NCBI GenBank assembly: GCA_028753945.1
Contig: JAPNXP010000002.1
Span: forward strand, 930,001-994,000
Direction of reading: 5' to 3'
Length of the DNA stretch: 64,000 bases
Origin: Hexactinellida sp. DTS-2022
Taxonomy: Eukaryota > Porifera > Hexactinellida
The notes under the pieces are model-generated. The model was not told the origin of the DNA and made no database searches. It saw only the letters and a list, made by a program, of their open reading frames with translations. Made by a program: the position numbers and the translations under genes. Numbering within the stretch: the first letter of the stretch is position 1; each line of letters opens with the position of its first letter. This document shows positions 62,022 through 64,000 of this stretch, in pieces.

Positions 62022-63233
62022 TCAGCTATCAACTACGTTTTTTACCAAGCACCTAATCTGCTCGTAGGCCCCAGCAGAGAACCAGCCGGTCTCCTTAGTG
62101 CAGACAGTCTCGCTCCCGTCCGTAGACGCTATCAGCTGTCGCACCGACTCTATCTCTATGTCGATCAGCTGGTAGCACAGCCTGGCAGTGTGGACAGCCG
62201 ACTCAGCTGTGAGGATATACGACCTGGGGTCCCGCACGTACTCGGGCACCGCGCGGCTATTCGCACTCTCCCTGCTCACAGCCTCGTCGGTGAGACTGCT
62301 GGTGAAGCTGTAGTCAGAAGCCTGCAGGGCCCTGGAGCGGGCGTGTCTCACGCGAGCCAACTTGCACTCCACGCCCTGGTACCACTTGTACTTGGGGTGC
62401 AGGCGAGGGTCAATGCCGAACTTAATCCAGCTGAACTTCCACGGCCCGGTCGAGAAGTGGTACGCCACGTGCGAAAGCGCGGACCGCAGGCTGCCCGAGT
62501 CGGCGCCGGTCTTGCAGTTAAGCGCCGCGCGGCTCCAGACGGGCCTCTCCTCGAAGAGAGCCTCGAGAATCGGGAGCAGTCGCTCCTTGGTGCGGGCCCG
62601 CTTGCTGGGCGCGTCCGGGACGCTGGCCTCCTCGAAGGGGAGCCCGTGAGTGCGGCCGAAGCTCCTGACCCGCCCCGAGAGCTCCTTGTCCGAGGGCTTG
62701 AACTGGAGGTGCGCCCAGTCCAGCTTCGGGTTGGAAGCGGGAAGGGCGAAGAAAGGAATTTCGCACTTAAGCTGAGAGCTGTCGATAAGCGTGTTGTACG
62801 GATTGTAATCGTCAAGCGCGAATTTAGAGGGCAGGGGGTGCAGGGCGGGGGATAGGAACTGGAAATCGAACGGACGCTTGAATTTATACAACGTCTCTAC
62901 TACACCTACGCATTCTATAATGCAGTTATTGTTATCCGAGTGTTTTCTGGGGATTTTAACTTTGATAAGCAAAGCAGCGCAACTGGTTGGATCTGCAAAT
63001 GCAGGCTTTGAATGCGAATCGCCCGGACGGAACCTGAAAGGGAGTTTGTCTTCCTTGTTAGCGAATATCTCATTTCTCTCCTCTGCACTATAGCCCAGCA
63101 TTGGCAAGTACTTAGACAAATCTCTGACGATGCAAGGACTCTTCACGACTATTAGTTTAGTTGAGTTTATGTTGAATCTGATGAGAGAATCGGTTATTTG
63201 TAGCTCAGAAGTGTTAGTGGCACTGTCTGCCAT
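62022..63233 (-). CDS. GTF3C5: GTF3C5, TFIIIC subunit (TFC1/sfc1 family)
   Basis: GTF3C5 (TFIIIC63) is the subunit of transcription factor IIIC that helps recognise the A box of tRNA genes. The 403-residue product shows the family order: LIVVKSPCIVRDLSKYLPML near the N terminus, KLPFRFRPGDSHSKPAFA, IECVGVVETLYKFKRPFDFQ, then the DNA-binding module LEALFEERPVWSRAALNCKT, LSHVAYHFSTGPWKFSWIKF and GIDPRLHPKYKWYQGVECKL, and a C-terminal LCYQLIDIEIESVRQLIA with GWFSAGAYEQIR. The acidic tail of the human protein (519 residues) is missing. Intronless. Its GC-rich middle produces a 320-residue frame on the other strand that is not a gene. Confidence 0.93.
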   Translation of the reverse strand: MADSATNTSELQITDSLIRFNINSTKLIVVKSPCIVRDLSKYLPMLGYSAEERNEIFANKEDKLPFRFRPGDSHSKPAFADPTSCAALLIKVKIPRKHSDNNNCIIECVGVVETLYKFKRPFDFQFLSPALHPLPSKFALDDYNPYNTLIDSSQLKCEIPFFALPASNPKLDWAHLQFKPSDKELSGRVRSFGRTHGLPFEEASVPDAPSKRARTKERLLPILEALFEERPVWSRAALNCKTGADSGSLRSALSHVAYHFSTGPWKFSWIKFGIDPRLHPKYKWYQGVECKLARVRHARSRALQASDYSFTSSLTDEAVSRESANSRAVPEYVRDPRSYILTAESAVHTARLCYQLIDIEIESVRQLIASTDGSETVCTKETGWFSAGAYEQIRCLVKNVVDS

Positions 63234-64000
63234 TGTACTAGCGAAATGGGTGATATTTGTATACTATTCCAAATAGGTGTGAAATAACACGAATATATTT
63301 TGTTGAGGTGGTCTTGAAAATCTGTTATTTTACATGATACCAGTATATACCATTAGAAGTTAGAAAAAGAGTAATAAAACCCAAAAATATTAGGTGATAT
63401 GTTGTACTAAACATTAATAAATAATATCATATAACATACTACATAGAAATTATACTTATCCATAGTAGAAATAACCACATACCATAACCAATTACTTATG
63501 TGTTACGTTAGTACTGTACTAGCTCGTATAGCTCGATTTCTCGGCAGTTTTCGCGCTCCTAAACGCAAACATCTCCCAATTTATACTCCTATAGGCGTAT
63601 GGTGCGCTCCTGGATATAAAACCCTGGCCGTTCAATATTTCACAGAATTTACGGATTACAGTTTGGCTTTATATTTCAGTTAATTAATAGGGTTACCTCG
63701 GACCAAAGTGACCCAATTAAAACTAACCTTTTAGGCGTACAAAATGCATACTCTAGTGACCTTAGGGGTGTTCAATTCTAGTCCTGTATAAGACCCTGGT
63801 TGAACCAATTAATTAATTAGTGAATAACCCAATTAACTTGTGGCTTTATTGTGTAGTTTAGTAATTCAAACAACGAATAATGTATTTTGAAGGAATCAGC
63901 CCACAATAAATACAAATAAATTACATTTGAGTTTTCGCTGTTACAGCGGTAAGCATGCTTTATTGGTAAAGTAGTTCAGTGAAATTCAAGTTAATTTGAA
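63234..64000. other. Right edge: flank of GTF3C5
   Basis: AT-rich, no gene. 63,630-63,725 contains a diverged piece of the CTCCGCTTAAT family (TTTACGGATTACAGTTTGGC, then ACCTCGGACCAAAGTGACCC). Confidence 0.45.

Noticed and set aside
61893..62855. 320-residue plus-strand open frame
   Set aside because: It lies opposite the GC-rich GTF3C5 coding sequence; its translation is arginine/glycine/leucine-rich without domain, whereas the minus strand matches a known family.

Overview
The window is animal nuclear DNA. It is AT-rich, its genes have few short introns, and it carries animal-type genes: an ESCRT-I subunit (VPS28), a motile-cilium protein (CFAP52), a meiotic recombination cofactor (HOP2), a Dicer, a TFIIIC subunit, an astacin protease, and four coiled-coil/NHL-repeat proteins. 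The gene style, the family of RING-less NHL proteins and the dense load of DNA transposons suggest an early-branching aquatic invertebrate such as a sponge or cnidarian. This placement is an inference; no single gene proves it.

Layout. 1-19 kb is the gene-dense part, nearly all on the minus strand: VPS28, HOP2 plus a broken tandem copy, an LRRC20-like leucine-rich protein, a Nudix hydrolase, a Mind-bomb-like RING protein, a BtpA-family protein, a plus-strand orphan multi-pass membrane protein, six-exon CFAP52, an NHL protein and TATDN1. 19-26 kb holds a tandem-repeat-bearing mobile element, a two-exon calmodulin-like gene, a peroxisomal enoyl-CoA isomerase ending in SKL, a foldback palindrome and a second NHL gene. 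26.5-33.5 kb is mobile-element-rich, with a frameshifted MULE transposase, an intact secreted astacin fused to a C2 domain, a dead astacin copy, and several short hAT-type elements with exact 8-bp target duplications. 33.7-38.3 kb is a single-exon Dicer. 38,895-48,942 is a 10-kb foldback transposon of the MULE/NOF type, flanked by a 9-bp target duplication and inserted at the stop codon of HIBCH (48.9-50.3 kb). 50.5-64 kb holds a SKI3-like pseudogene, two more NHL genes, LINE fragments, two further copies of the tandem-repeat element, some unidentified exons, and single-exon GTF3C5.

The most striking object is the 10-kb foldback transposon. Its transposase carries the D...D...CxxH...E pattern and a C-terminal OTU cysteine-protease domain. 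It is interrupted in frame by a second foldback element (10-bp duplication), which itself carries a hAT-type element (8-bp duplication). Counting the host gene, this is a three-layer insertion history readable base by base.

The housekeeping genes are unrelated in function and form no operon; they are neighbours in a compact genome. Most introns and spacers hold palindromic miniature transposons, which explain many of the short spurious reading frames. Exon boundaries are given where splice sites and reading phase agree; they were derived by eye and not tested against transcripts.
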